Assembly: GCF_936943645.1 (NCBI RefSeq)
Contig: NZ_CAKZJO010000105.1
Span: 37,446 to 101,445, forward strand
Direction of reading: 5' to 3'
Length of the DNA stretch: 64,000 nt
From: an uncultured Bradyrhizobium sp.
GTDB taxonomy: Bacteria; Pseudomonadota; Alphaproteobacteria; Rhizobiales; Xanthobacteraceae
Part shown: piece after piece, positions 51,391 to 60,565 of the stretch
Layout: every line of letters starts with the position of its first letter
Position numbering within the stretch: the stretch's first letter is position 1
Program-made: the position numbers and the translations under genes
Notes under the pieces: model-generated
Databases searched by the model: none
The model's input: only the letters and a program-made list of their open reading frames with translations
What the model was told of the DNA's origin: nothing

Positions 51391-53969
51391 GACTTGCCTC
51401 CGGAAGTGCCGCCCGCCGCCATCGTGCGTGGCAGGGTGATGATGAATTCGGTGAATACACCGGGCTCGGTATTCACGTCGATGGTGCCGCCGTGCTGTTT
51501 CACGACGATGTCATGACTCATGGACAGGCCGAGCCCGGTGCCCTCGCCGGCCGGCTTGGTGGTGAAGAAGGGATTGAACATCTTCTCTTTCACTTCCGGC
51601 GGAATTCCGGTGCCGTTGTCGCGGATGCGGATCTCGACCCTGGTCCCGCGGTCTTTGGTCGTCACGCGCATGGTGGGCTCGAAAGCCTCGCCTGCGCCCT
51701 CCTTGCGCTTGGCAGTCGCATAGAAACCGTTCGAGATCAGGTTGAGGAAAACGCGCGTGATCTCCTGGGGATAGATGTCGACCATGCCGGCGGCAGGGTC
51801 GAGCTCGCGCTCGAGCGTGACGTTGAAAGCCGGCCGTTCGGCGCGCGCGCCGTGATAGGCCAGGTTGAGGCTTTCCTCCACGACCACATTGATGTCAGCG
51901 GCGCGATGCTCGCCGGAGCCCTCGCGCGAATGCAGCAGCATGTTCCTGACGATGGAATCGGCGCGCTTGCCGTGCTGCACGACCTTTTCGAGGTTGCCCC
52001 TGAGCATGCCGGTCAGCTCGTCGACTTCTTCCCTGGTCTTGCCGTCGAGCTTTGCCGCTTTGAGCACCTCGTTGAGCTCGTCGATCAGCTCGGTCGACAA
52101 CGCCGAGAAATTGTTGACGAAATTGAGCGGGTTCTTGATCTCGTGCGCGATCCCGGCGGTCAGTTGACCGAGCGAAGCGAGCTTTTCGGTCTGGACCAGA
52201 CGGTCCTGCGCCGTGCGCAACTCATCAAGCGACTGCGACAACTCTCTGGTGCGCTCCTGGACCTCCTCGAACAAGCGGACGTTTTCGATCGCGATAAGCG
52301 CTTGGTCTGCAAAGGTCGTCGCGAGCTCGACCTGCTTGTCGCTGAACGGCCGCACCATGTGCCTCGTCAGAACGAAGACGCCGATCGGCGTTCTCTCGCG
52401 AAGCAGTGGCACGCCGAGCATCGTGCGCACGTTGGCGCGTCTCCGCGCCGACGAGGGCGCAAAGTCCGGATCGGCCTGCACGTCCCGGACATGGACCGTC
52501 TTGGCCTCGAGCAGCGTACGCCCGACCACACTGCCCCGTTCGGGCACCGAAGCAAAGGTGCGGAGCTTGCTCTCCTGTTCGGCGTCGAGCCCGCAGGCCG
52601 CCGCCAGGTAGAAGACGCCATCGCTCGGCCGGAAGATCGTCCCTTCGTCCGCGTCGCACAAGCGAGCGGCCGACCCGACCAGCGTGTCCAACACGGTCTG
52701 CAGATCGAACGCCGAGCGGCTGATGACCTTCAACACATCGGCGGTCGCCGTCTGCTGCTGCAGGGACTCGCTCAATTCCGCAGTTCGCCGTTCGACCTTG
52801 TTTTCGAGGTCGGCATAGGATTCCTGCAGGCGCGCGCCCATGTCGTTGAACTGGTTGGCGAGGCCTTCGAGCTCATCGCCCGTCCGGATCGAGATGCGCT
52901 GGGAGAAGTCGCCGCCGCCCATCCTTTCGGCGCCGCTGCGCAGCGCCTGGATCGGCCCGACCATCCGGCGCGCGAGGAATATCCCCGCCAGCACCGCGAA
53001 GATCGACGCCGCGAGCAGCACGATCGCGAGCCGCTGCAGCGAAGCGTAGAGCGATGCATACGCCTCCTCGACCGGCAACTCGACGAACATGGTCCAGTGC
53101 AGCGGCTCGATCGGCGCCGATGCGGTCAGGACCTTCTGGCCCTGGATGTTGCGCGCTTCCTGGAGCGCATCCGGCATGGTACCGCCGGCAGCCTGCGCTG
53201 CGCGCACCTGTGCAAGGCCGGACATGTCCGTGTTGCGCAGCACGAGACTGATGTCGGGATGCGCGATCAGGCGGCCTTCCGGGCCGACCACATAGGCATG
53301 CCCGTGCAGGCCGACCTTGATCTGCGAAACCACGTCCCAGATCAGCTTGAGATTGACCTCGGCAATGCTGACACCGGCGTCCTTGCGCGCGCCGGCGAGG
53401 GCCAGCGTCATGTAGGGCTCGGACTCCCGGCGGAAATAGACCGGCCCGTAATAGACCTTGTGCGCGACGGCCTCGGTAAACTTCGGATCGCTGGACAGGT
53501 CGATCCCGCTCTCGATCGCGTCCATGGCGAGCCGCGAGACCCGCAGCCGTTCCTTGCCGGTCGAATCCACCTGGGCAAGCTCGGTGATGGCAGGCACCTG
53601 GCGCAGCAGCCGGAGCGCGTCGAACCGGCGCTGCTCGATCGAACCCGCCGACCACGGCAGTTGCGTGGTCCAGCCGAGCTGGCTCTCGATCTCCTTGACG
53701 AACTGGCCGATCTTGGCCGCCGCCGCCTCGGCCTGTTCGTGCTGAACCCGGATCAGCGACGCCTTGTGCTCGCGGTAATAGAAGAAGACCTCGAACAGGC
53801 CGTTGGCGAGCAGCGCTATGGCGACGACGGCGACGAACAGCGCGACATATTTGGTGAACAGCCTGGTCCTGATCCCTCGTCCCGCAGCCGCGCCGAAGGC
53901 AGCACTGGCCGGAGCGGGGCTCGGCAGCGTGCTGGCTTGCGGGGTATCGGGATGGAGGGAGAGGCTCAT
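51387..53969 (-). CDS. Membrane histidine kinase with periplasmic sensor, HAMP and GAF domains
   Basis: 860 residues from the ATG at 53969 (an ATG 19 codons upstream is an alternative). Membrane segment about 40-63 (YVALFVAVVAIALLANGLF), a periplasmic sensor of about 260 residues with dCache-like YYGPVYFRRESEPYMTLALAG and GHAYVVGPEGRLIAHPD, then a second membrane segment and HAMP. A GAF domain (LDTLVGSAARLCDADEGTIFR) is followed by HisKA with phosphorylated H609 (GIAHEIKNPL) and a HATPase with FLNLISNGFYA and DNGTGIPPE. It signals to the two coupled response regulators. The ligand is unknown; a dCache domain often binds amino acids or carboxylates. Confidence 0.92.
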   Translation of the reverse strand: MSLSLHPDTPQASTLPSPAPASAAFGAAAGRGIRTRLFTKYVALFVAVVAIALLANGLFEVFFYYREHKASLIRVQHEQAEAAAAKIGQFVKEIESQLGWTTQLPWSAGSIEQRRFDALRLLRQVPAITELAQVDSTGKERLRVSRLAMDAIESGIDLSSDPKFTEAVAHKVYYGPVYFRRESEPYMTLALAGARKDAGVSIAEVNLKLIWDVVSQIKVGLHGHAYVVGPEGRLIAHPDISLVLRNTDMSGLAQVRAAQAAGGTMPDALQEARNIQGQKVLTASAPIEPLHWTMFVELPVEEAYASLYASLQRLAIVLLAASIFAVLAGIFLARRMVGPIQALRSGAERMGGGDFSQRISIRTGDELEGLANQFNDMGARLQESYADLENKVERRTAELSESLQQQTATADVLKVISRSAFDLQTVLDTLVGSAARLCDADEGTIFRPSDGVFYLAAACGLDAEQESKLRTFASVPERGSVVGRTLLEAKTVHVRDVQADPDFAPSSARRRANVRTMLGVPLLRERTPIGVFVLTRHMVRPFSDKQVELATTFADQALIAIENVRLFEEVQERTRELSQSLDELRTAQDRLVQTEKLASLGQLTAGIAHEIKNPLNFVNNFSALSTELIDELNEVLKAAKLDGKTREEVDELTGMLRGNLEKVVQHGKRADSIVRNMLLHSREGSGEHRAADINVVVEESLNLAYHGARAERPAFNVTLERELDPAAGMVDIYPQEITRVFLNLISNGFYATAKRKEGAGEAFEPTMRVTTKDRGTRVEIRIRDNGTGIPPEVKEKMFNPFFTTKPAGEGTGLGLSMSHDIVVKQHGGTIDVNTEPGVFTEFIITLPRTMAAGGTSGGKS

Positions 53970-54064
53970 CCCGCGGAACCTAGCAAGAAGACCTGCCCTT
54001 GTCTCTCGCAGGCGCGGGAAGGCCACAGTCCGCTGCGCCGGATGGCTAATACGATGACGGAACG

Positions 54065-54100
54065 AAAAAGGGGCGGCAACGGACCCACCGCTGCCGCCCC
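54065..54100 (-). terminator. Rho-independent terminator of the RND operon
   Basis: On the minus strand GGGGCGGCA pairs with TGCCGCCCC and is followed by TTTTTC. It lies 22 bp after the permease stop and separates the efflux operon from the histidine kinase gene. Confidence 0.82.
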
Positions 54101-54122
54101 TCTGGTTCGTTTGCGAGCCGGC

Positions 54123-57100
54123 TCAGGTCGGCCGCAGGGCCTTGGCGCCGAGATCGAGCTCGTTGACCTGCTTGTTCCGCTCGGAATCGGCGGCCGCGCG
54201 GTGGTCGGTCGCCAGCACCACGTAGACGGCCGGCAGCACGAACAGCGTGAACAGCGTGCCGATCGACATGCCGGCCACGACGACGAGGCCGATCGAGAAC
54301 CGGCTGGCGGCGCCTGCACCGGTCGCGGTCAACAGCGGAATCAGGCCGGTCACCATCGCGGCCGTGGTCATCAGGATCGGCCGCAGGCGGATGCGGGCCG
54401 ACATCTCGATGGCCGAACGGCGGTCGAGCCGCTCGTTGACCTGGAGCTCGTTGGCGAACTCCACCATCAGGATGCCGTGCTTGGTGATCAGGCCGACCAG
54501 GGTGAGCAGGCCGACCTGGGTGTAGATGTTCATGGTCGCCACGCCGAAGAACAGCGGGATCAGCGCGCCGACGATCGCCATCGGCACCGAGATCATGATC
54601 ACGAACGGATCACGGAGGCTCTCGAACTGCGCCGCCAGCACCAGGAAGATGATGATCAGCGCGAAGCCGAAGGTGATCGCGAGCTGGTTGCCTTCCTGAA
54701 CATACTGCCGGCTGTCGGCAAGATAGTCGTGGCTGAAGCCCTGCGGCAGCTTCTTGGCCTCGCCTTCGAGGAAGTCGACCGCCGCGCCGACGGTCACGCC
54801 GGGCATCGGCACCGCCGAGAACGTCGCCGAGTTAAGCTGATTGTAGTGCGTCAGCGAGTTCGGGTCGGTCTTGGTCTCGATCGACACCACGGTCGACAGC
54901 GGCAGCTGCTGGCCCGTATTGGTCGTCACGTAGTAACCACCGAGAGATTCCGGCGAGAGCCGCTTGGCGCGCGGCACCTGCGGAATCACCTGGTACGACC
55001 GGCCCTCCAGATTGAAGCGGTTGACGTAGTTGCCGCCAAGCAGGACCGCGAGCGTGGCGCCGAGGTTCTGCATGTTGACGCCGAGGTCCTGCGCCTTGCT
55101 GCGGTCGATCGTCACCTTCACGTTCGGCTGGTTGAAGTTGAGATCGCTGTCGGAGACGATGAACATGCCGCTCTTGCGCGCTGCGTCCTTCAGCTTCTCC
55201 ATCTGCTCATAGACGGTCTGAAAGCCCGCGGTGGAGTTGATCACCATCTGGACCGGCAGACCGCCCGGCCCGCCCGGCAGCGGCGGCAGGTTGAACGCGA
55301 AGGCCTGCACGCCCTCGATCTTGGAGAGCTCGGCCTGCACCAGCGGCTTCAGGGCGATCGACGAGCGCTTGCGCTCATCCCAGGGCTTGAGCAGCATGCC
55401 GGCGATGCCGCCCTGCGGGCCGTTGATGCCGTTCAGCACGAAGCGCAGGTCGGTCTCGGGAAACTTTGCGAATTCCTTGTCGAGCTTCTCGCCGTAGAAA
55501 TCGACATAGTCGATGTTGGCGTATTTCGGCGCCTTGGTCACCGCGAACACGATGCCCTGATCTTCCTCGGGCGCCAGCTCCTTCGACGTGTGCATGTAGA
55601 GGAAGCCGACCAGACCGAGGATGGTAACCGCGAACAGGCCGGTGATCGCCTTGTAGTCGAGCGAACGGTCGAGCCTGCGGCCATACCAGCGCGTCAGCGC
55701 ACCGAACACCTTGTTGACGGCCTTCGCGAAGCGGCCCTCTTCGGTGTTCTTCAGCAGCACCGAGCACATCATCGGCGACAAGGTCAGCGCGATCACGCCC
55801 GACACGATCACCGAGCCGGCTAGCGTGAAGGCGAATTCGCGAAACAGCGAACCGGTGAGGCCGCCGAGAAAGCCGATCGGCGCGTACACGGCTGCGAGCG
55901 TGATCGTCATCGAGATGACGGGCCCGACGATTTCGCGCGCGCCTTGCAGCGACGCCTGGACCGGCGTCTTGCCCTCCTCCAGATGGCGATGGATGTTCTC
56001 CACCACGACGATGGCGTCGTCGACCACGAGACCGATCGCCAGCACCATCGCGAGCAGCGTCAAGAGGTTGAAGCTGAAGCCCAGCGCCAGCATCAGGGTG
56101 CAGACGCCGATCATCGACAACGGAATGGTGACGACGGGAATGATGACCGACCGCAAGGAGGCCAGGAACAGGAAGATGACCACGATCACGATGATCACGG
56201 CTTCGCCCAGCGTCTTTTCCACCTCATCGATCGAGGACTGGATGAACTTGGTCGAGTCGTAAGCGACCTTCATCTTCATCGACGGCGGCAGATTGCGCTC
56301 GAGCTCCGGGAACAGCGCGCGCACGCCCTTGACCAGTGTGAGCGGATTGCCTTGAGGGGTCGCCTGCACGCCGATGAAGATCGCGTGCTCGCCGTTAAAG
56401 GCGACGCTCGCATCCGTGCTTTGGGCTGCAAGCTCGACGGTGGCGATATCGTCCATCCGCACGAAACCGCCGTCCTTGGCCTTGACGATCATCTTCTTGA
56501 ACTGATCGACACTGGTCAGGCCAGTATTCGTCGAGACGTTCGAGACGATCAGGTAGCCCTTGGCCTGGCCCGCTGCGGACTGGAAATTATTGGCCTGGAT
56601 GGCAGCCGCGACGTCCGCCGGCGACACGTTACGCCCGGCCATCTTCTCGGGATCGAGCCACAGCCGCATTGCGAAGGTCTGGCCGCCGAGAATGTCGGCG
56701 GAAGCCACGCCGTCGACCGTCGACAGCACCGGCTGCACGACGCGCGTCAGATAATCCGAGATCGCCGAGCCCGAGAGCTCCTCGGACGAGAAGCCGAGAT
56801 ACATCACAGCCGTGGTCTGGCCCGTCGTCTTGGTGACGATCGGGTCGTTGGATTCCTTCGGGATCAGGTATTTGACCGAATTGGTCTTCGCCAGGACTTC
56901 GGTGAGCGCCTGGTTCGGATCGAAGTTCAGCTTGATGTAGACCTGGATCGTCGAGGTGCCGAGCACCGAGGACGAGGTGATGTAGTCGACGCCCTCGGCG
57001 GAGGCGACCGCCTGCTCGATCGGCGTCGTGATGAAGCCCTGAATCAGGTCCGCAGACGCGCCGGGATAAACGGTCGTGATGTTGATGACCGTGTTCGACA

Positions 57101-57218
57101 GTTTCGGATATTGCCGGATCGGCAGCACCATCGCCGCGCGGAGGCCGATCAGCAGGATCAACAGGCTGACGACGACCGACAGGACCGGGCGTTTGATGAA
57201 GATGTCGGTAAAGCGCAT
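54123..57218 (-). CDS. RND multidrug efflux permease (HAE1 family)
   Basis: 1031-residue inner-membrane proton-drug antiporter. MRFTDIFIKRPVLSVVVSLLILLIGL is the standard start with the first membrane helix. The proton-relay aspartates occur in AIGLVVDDAIVVVENIHRHLEEG of the fourth membrane helix. The two large periplasmic loops and twelve helices fit the family. The C-terminus is hydrophobic followed by NKQVNELDLGAKALRPT. It works with the adaptor encoded upstream and an outer-membrane channel encoded elsewhere. The ATG lies 70 bp after the adaptor stop, with a hairpin in between. Confidence 0.94.
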   Translation of the reverse strand: MRFTDIFIKRPVLSVVVSLLILLIGLRAAMVLPIRQYPKLSNTVINITTVYPGASADLIQGFITTPIEQAVASAEGVDYITSSSVLGTSTIQVYIKLNFDPNQALTEVLAKTNSVKYLIPKESNDPIVTKTTGQTTAVMYLGFSSEELSGSAISDYLTRVVQPVLSTVDGVASADILGGQTFAMRLWLDPEKMAGRNVSPADVAAAIQANNFQSAAGQAKGYLIVSNVSTNTGLTSVDQFKKMIVKAKDGGFVRMDDIATVELAAQSTDASVAFNGEHAIFIGVQATPQGNPLTLVKGVRALFPELERNLPPSMKMKVAYDSTKFIQSSIDEVEKTLGEAVIIVIVVIFLFLASLRSVIIPVVTIPLSMIGVCTLMLALGFSFNLLTLLAMVLAIGLVVDDAIVVVENIHRHLEEGKTPVQASLQGAREIVGPVISMTITLAAVYAPIGFLGGLTGSLFREFAFTLAGSVIVSGVIALTLSPMMCSVLLKNTEEGRFAKAVNKVFGALTRWYGRRLDRSLDYKAITGLFAVTILGLVGFLYMHTSKELAPEEDQGIVFAVTKAPKYANIDYVDFYGEKLDKEFAKFPETDLRFVLNGINGPQGGIAGMLLKPWDERKRSSIALKPLVQAELSKIEGVQAFAFNLPPLPGGPGGLPVQMVINSTAGFQTVYEQMEKLKDAARKSGMFIVSDSDLNFNQPNVKVTIDRSKAQDLGVNMQNLGATLAVLLGGNYVNRFNLEGRSYQVIPQVPRAKRLSPESLGGYYVTTNTGQQLPLSTVVSIETKTDPNSLTHYNQLNSATFSAVPMPGVTVGAAVDFLEGEAKKLPQGFSHDYLADSRQYVQEGNQLAITFGFALIIIFLVLAAQFESLRDPFVIMISVPMAIVGALIPLFFGVATMNIYTQVGLLTLVGLITKHGILMVEFANELQVNERLDRRSAIEMSARIRLRPILMTTAAMVTGLIPLLTATGAGAASRFSIGLVVVAGMSIGTLFTLFVLPAVYVVLATDHRAAADSERNKQVNELDLGAKALRPT

Positions 57219-57249
57219 CGCGGCGATCTCGATTTATATGTCTCAAGAA

Positions 57250-57276
57250 AAGTGATCCGGCCGAGCCGGATCACTT
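57250..57276 (-). terminator. Strong hairpin between adaptor and permease genes (attenuator-like)
   Basis: AAGTGATCCGGC and GCCGGATCACTT form a perfect 12-bp stem with a 3-nt loop. On the minus strand it is followed by a weak TTCTTG tract. It sits between the adaptor stop (57289) and the permease start (57218). It could lower permease expression or protect the upstream mRNA. Confidence 0.65.
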
Positions 57277-57288
57277 GAGTGTCATGGA

Positions 57289-58482
57289 TCAGTAGCGCGG
57301 CGGCTGCGCCGGGATCTGCGGGGCCGGGTCGGTCGAAATCGACACCGCCGCGCCCGATTGCAGCTTGAGCTGGCCGACGGCAACGACCTTGTCGCCCGCC
57401 TTCAGGCCCTTGACGATTTCGACACGGCCTTCGACCCTGTTGCCGGTCTGCACGAAGGTGCGCACCGCGGAGAGACTGGTCTTGCCGTCCTCTCCCTTCT
57501 TCTCGGTGATCACGAACACCGAGTCGCCGTAGAGCGTGTAGTCGACCGCCGTCTCCGGAACGGTGATCACGGCCGGCTTGTCCGGCAGCACCACCGTGGT
57601 GGTCACGAACATGCCGGGCTTCAGGATCTTTTCCGGATTGGCAACCGTCGCCTGCACGCGGATGTTGCGGGTGTCGCTGGCGATCTGCGGCTCGATCGTG
57701 GTGATCTTGCCCTCGAAGACCCGGCCCGGATAGGCATCGACCTTGAGCCGGACGGTCTGGCCGACCTTGAGGCTGCCGGAATCCTTTTCGGTCACGGTGA
57801 AGTTGGCCCACAGCTCGGACAGGTCGGTCAGCGACACGATCGCGGTACCTGCCGTCAGATACTGACCGACTTCGACCTTGCGGACACCGAGATCGCCGGC
57901 GAACGGCGCACGCACCAGCTTCTGGGAGATCAGCGCCTCGGTCTTGGCAATGCCGGCCTGCGCCTGGTCGTAGGCGGCCTGGGCGGAATCGACGGTCGCC
58001 TGCGGGCCGAACTGGCGCGAGGCCAGCTGCTTGGCGCGATCGAGCGATAATTGCGCGACGGTCGCCTGGGCCTTGTAGTTGGCGAGGTCGCCCTGCTCCG
58101 GAGCGTCGAACAGCTGCACCAGCGGCGTGCCGGCCTCGACACGCGTGCCCGGCTGGAACTTGATCTCGGTGACGCGGCCGTTGACGTCGGCGCTGACGTC
58201 GACCTGATGCACGGCGACGAGGCCGCCGACCGCGGTGAGCAGGTTCGGCACCACCTCGGACTTCGCCTCCGCCGCGCTGACGGCGGTCGGCGGCGGCTTG
58301 TTGTTGGCGAAGAACTGCTTGATCATCTGGCCCCGGAAGTAATTGAACCAGACGAGGCCGCCGACGAGCACGGCCAGCAGCGTGCCGACGATGATGAACC
58401 AGAGCACCGGCCGGACCGGACGCTTGGGAGCCTTGTTGTCGATCGGTTCGCCCGAAATCTTGTGTTCGGTTACGATGTTCAT
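57289..58482 (-). CDS. RND efflux periplasmic adaptor (membrane fusion protein)
   Basis: 397 residues from the ATG at 58482. One N-terminal membrane anchor (VLWFIIVGTLLAVLVGGLVWF) rather than a lipoprotein signal. Lipoyl-like half-motifs VDVSADVNGRVTEIKFQPGTRVEAGTPL and RAPFAGDLGVRKVEVGQYLTAGT flank a helical hairpin (AQLSLDRAKQLASRQFG and following). It links the permease to an outer-membrane channel. The start is 1 bp after the TetR stop, so the regulator is in the same transcript. Confidence 0.94.
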   Translation of the reverse strand: MNIVTEHKISGEPIDNKAPKRPVRPVLWFIIVGTLLAVLVGGLVWFNYFRGQMIKQFFANNKPPPTAVSAAEAKSEVVPNLLTAVGGLVAVHQVDVSADVNGRVTEIKFQPGTRVEAGTPLVQLFDAPEQGDLANYKAQATVAQLSLDRAKQLASRQFGPQATVDSAQAAYDQAQAGIAKTEALISQKLVRAPFAGDLGVRKVEVGQYLTAGTAIVSLTDLSELWANFTVTEKDSGSLKVGQTVRLKVDAYPGRVFEGKITTIEPQIASDTRNIRVQATVANPEKILKPGMFVTTTVVLPDKPAVITVPETAVDYTLYGDSVFVITEKKGEDGKTSLSAVRTFVQTGNRVEGRVEIVKGLKAGDKVVAVGQLKLQSGAAVSISTDPAPQIPAQPPRY

Positions 58483-58483
58483 G

Positions 58484-59185
58484 TCATGCACTTTCTGCAA
58501 TCGCCGGCCTGCCGGCATCCGCAGCCTGATTGTGGCCCAGATGCGAAGCAATTGCGGCGTCGTTAAGTCCGATACCCCTCAGGAGAAACTCACACAGCTG
58601 CCGCTCGAGGTCTTCAGCTTTGCCGTAGACGAGGCAAGGCGTGGACGGCAGCCTGGTCAGCGCTGCGGTCATCACCGTGTGATGCGCAAACCAGAACAGG
58701 TTGAGCGGTTCGCCGCTGCATGGGCGCGCGTCACCGCTGGCAACGGCACGTTCGAGCGAGGCGACGAAGATCGCGCCGATCAGCGTCTCGATCTTGGCAT
58801 ATAGCAAACGAGCGAATTCGCCATCATCCAAATGGCTCGTGGCCATCAGTCGCAGGCGCTGCGCCTCTTCCTGATCGGGCCCGTCGGCCATCTCGAGAAA
58901 ATGCGCGACCATGCCGCGAATGATTTCGACCAGCGTGGCCGTTGACGGCTCGCGTTCGAGCAGTTCGGTCAGCGCCGGATCCGCCTCGCATTCGTCGCTG
59001 AGGATTTCGGCGTAGAGCGCCGCCTTGGACGGGAAATGCTTGAACAGCAAGGCCTCGGAAATGGCAGCCGCGGCCGCCACGCTCTTTGTCGTGGTGCCGG
59101 TATAGCCATGTCGGGCAAAGCAACGCTTCGCGGCACCGAGGATCAATTGACGCCTCAGGTCGCTCGTCATACGCAATGAGCTCAT
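58484..59185 (-). CDS. TetR-family repressor of the RND operon
   Basis: 233 residues from the ATG at 59185 (another ATG is five codons in). HTH region AAKRCFARHGYTGTTTKSVAAAAAISEALLFKHFPSKAALYAEIL is textbook TetR. The C-terminal domain is helical and ligand-binding, substrate unknown. First gene of the operon with the adaptor and permease. A perfect palindrome at 59190-59205 lies directly upstream of its ATG and is the likely autoregulatory operator. Confidence 0.93.
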   Translation of the reverse strand: MSSLRMTSDLRRQLILGAAKRCFARHGYTGTTTKSVAAAAAISEALLFKHFPSKAALYAEILSDECEADPALTELLEREPSTATLVEIIRGMVAHFLEMADGPDQEEAQRLRLMATSHLDDGEFARLLYAKIETLIGAIFVASLERAVASGDARPCSGEPLNLFWFAHHTVMTAALTRLPSTPCLVYGKAEDLERQLCEFLLRGIGLNDAAIASHLGHNQAADAGRPAIAESA

Positions 59186-59189
59186 GGCA

Positions 59190-59205
59190 GTGAGTAAGCA
59201 CTCAC
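59190..59205. promoter_or_regulatory. Likely TetR operator GTGAGT-N4-ACTCAC
   Basis: GTGAGTAAGCACTCAC is a perfect 6-bp inverted repeat with a 4-bp centre, 4 bp upstream of the TetR gene start. Palindromes with TGAGT/ACTCA half-sites are common operators of RND-linked TetR repressors. The position would block transcription of the whole efflux operon. The rest of the 145-bp gap (59186-59330) shows nothing else firm. Confidence 0.75.
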
Positions 59206-59330
59206 CCACGTAAAAGTCAAGCACTATGTTGCAACGCAACCTAAGTGCGTTGCAAATTCAGGGGAAATTCGCTCCGTTTGCGCGGGCCGCGTGCAGGACC
59301 TGAGCGCCGCAGGGACGGACCCACCCGCCC

Positions 59331-59921
59331 CTAGATCGGCTGAAAGCCGAGGTCGCCCCGGATGCGGTTGAGGATGTAGGTGCCGTCCCGGGTCGGCAGA
59401 ATCCGCTCCAGGCTGGCGTTGTCGATCTTTACATTGGCAAATCGGGGCCCGGCCGAGACGTCATGGACGGCTTTGGCGAAAGCCTCGACCTCGGCCATGG
59501 TCGAGATCGCGCAAGCATCCTTGATGCCGCAAGCCCTGGCGACGCCGACGAGGTCGGCGGCGGTGGAGGTGTGGCTGGTCTGGCCGCCGGTCTCGCCATA
59601 GGCCTCGTTGTCGAGCACGACGATCGACAGGTTTGACGGCTTCTGCAGACCGATGGTGGCAAGGCTGCCCAGGCCCATCAGCATCTCGCCGTCGCCGGTG
59701 ATGACCAGCACAGGCATTTTCGGCTGCGCCAGCGCGAGGCCGAGGCCGATCATGGCAGCGCCGCCCATGCCGCCCCAGAGATAGAAATTGCGGGCGTGGT
59801 CTCCCGCCGCGCACATGTCGTTGGTGGAGGCCCCGAGGCCACCGATCGCGACGACGTCCTTGCGGTTCGCCAGCAGCGTGGAGACCACCTGGCGGCGGTC
59901 GAGGAGATTGGCCTTGCTCAT
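59331..59921 (-). CDS. TPP-dependent decarboxylase, beta (C-terminal) subunit
   Basis: 196 residues from the ATG at 59921. It corresponds to the TPP pyrophosphate-binding domain: GDGEMLMGLGSLATIGLQ plus LDNEAYGETGGQ (GDG...N pattern that binds Mg-TPP). GLGASTNDMCAAGDHARNFYLWGGMGGAAMIGLGLALA precedes it. The arrangement of a separate alpha and beta gene matches sulfopyruvate decarboxylase (ComD/ComE) and some phosphonopyruvate decarboxylases. It overlaps the alpha gene by 4 bp. Sulfonate and phosphonate neighbours are not in the window, so the keto-acid substrate is open. Confidence 0.87.
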   Translation of the reverse strand: MSKANLLDRRQVVSTLLANRKDVVAIGGLGASTNDMCAAGDHARNFYLWGGMGGAAMIGLGLALAQPKMPVLVITGDGEMLMGLGSLATIGLQKPSNLSIVVLDNEAYGETGGQTSHTSTAADLVGVARACGIKDACAISTMAEVEAFAKAVHDVSAGPRFANVKIDNASLERILPTRDGTYILNRIRGDLGFQPI

Positions 59922-60460
59922 TTGGTGAAAACCTTGGCGCCGATCAGGCGCTGCGACAGCAGGACGGCGGTGGGGGTGAGTGCGTTGTAGGCCTGCGACG
60001 CAGCGGCCTCCAGCACGGCCGGCACCTCGGCCGCGTTCGAGGCGCGCAGCACCTGGACGCCCGAGAGCTCGAACACGCCCTGCGTGGTCGATCCCATCGG
60101 CACCTGCCAAGGATTGAACTCACCCCACTCGCCGCGCATGGTCACCAGCGTCAGGAACGGAAAGCGCAGGATCGGGATCAGCGACAGCATGTTGATGCAA
60201 TTGCCGACGCCGCTCGACTGCATCAGCAACACGCCGCGCTGTCCGCCCGCCCAGGCGCCGGCGAGCAGCGCCACGCCCTCCTCCTCCGTCGTCAGCGAAA
60301 TGCCGCGCATGGTGGAGGATGCCAGCACGCGCTGGATCAGCTTCGAATGGCCGGCGTCCGGCACGTAAGGCACCTGCCGCACGTCGAAACGTTGCAGGGT
60401 CGCGAAAATATCATCGGGCCAATTCGGCGCCGTGTCGGCAGCCTCAGCGTGGGCGTGCAT
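59918..60460 (-). CDS. TPP-dependent decarboxylase, alpha (N-terminal) subunit
   Basis: 180-residue pyrimidine-binding domain of a TPP enzyme. TTEEEGVALLAGAWAGGQRGVLLMQSSGVGNCINML carries the conserved glutamate that activates the cofactor. FPFLTLVTMRGEWGEFNPWQVPMG follows, as in ComD-like subunits. It overlaps the beta subunit gene (ATGA), so the two form one enzyme. It is divergent from a P450 with a 105-bp gap. Confidence 0.87.
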   Translation of the reverse strand: MHAHAEAADTAPNWPDDIFATLQRFDVRQVPYVPDAGHSKLIQRVLASSTMRGISLTTEEEGVALLAGAWAGGQRGVLLMQSSGVGNCINMLSLIPILRFPFLTLVTMRGEWGEFNPWQVPMGSTTQGVFELSGVQVLRASNAAEVPAVLEAAASQAYNALTPTAVLLSQRLIGAKVFTK

Positions 60461-60565
60461 TTTCCTGTCCAGTCGGCTAGCAAGGTGCAGCGACTGTAGA
60501 CGCAGGCATGCGCCGATCAGAACAACAAAAACGGCATAACGGCTTTAACCGGCGAGTATAACGGG

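Noticed and set aside
51492..55823. A 1443-codon open frame on the plus strand
   Set aside because: Runs antisense across the kinase and efflux permease genes and through a terminator; purely compositional.
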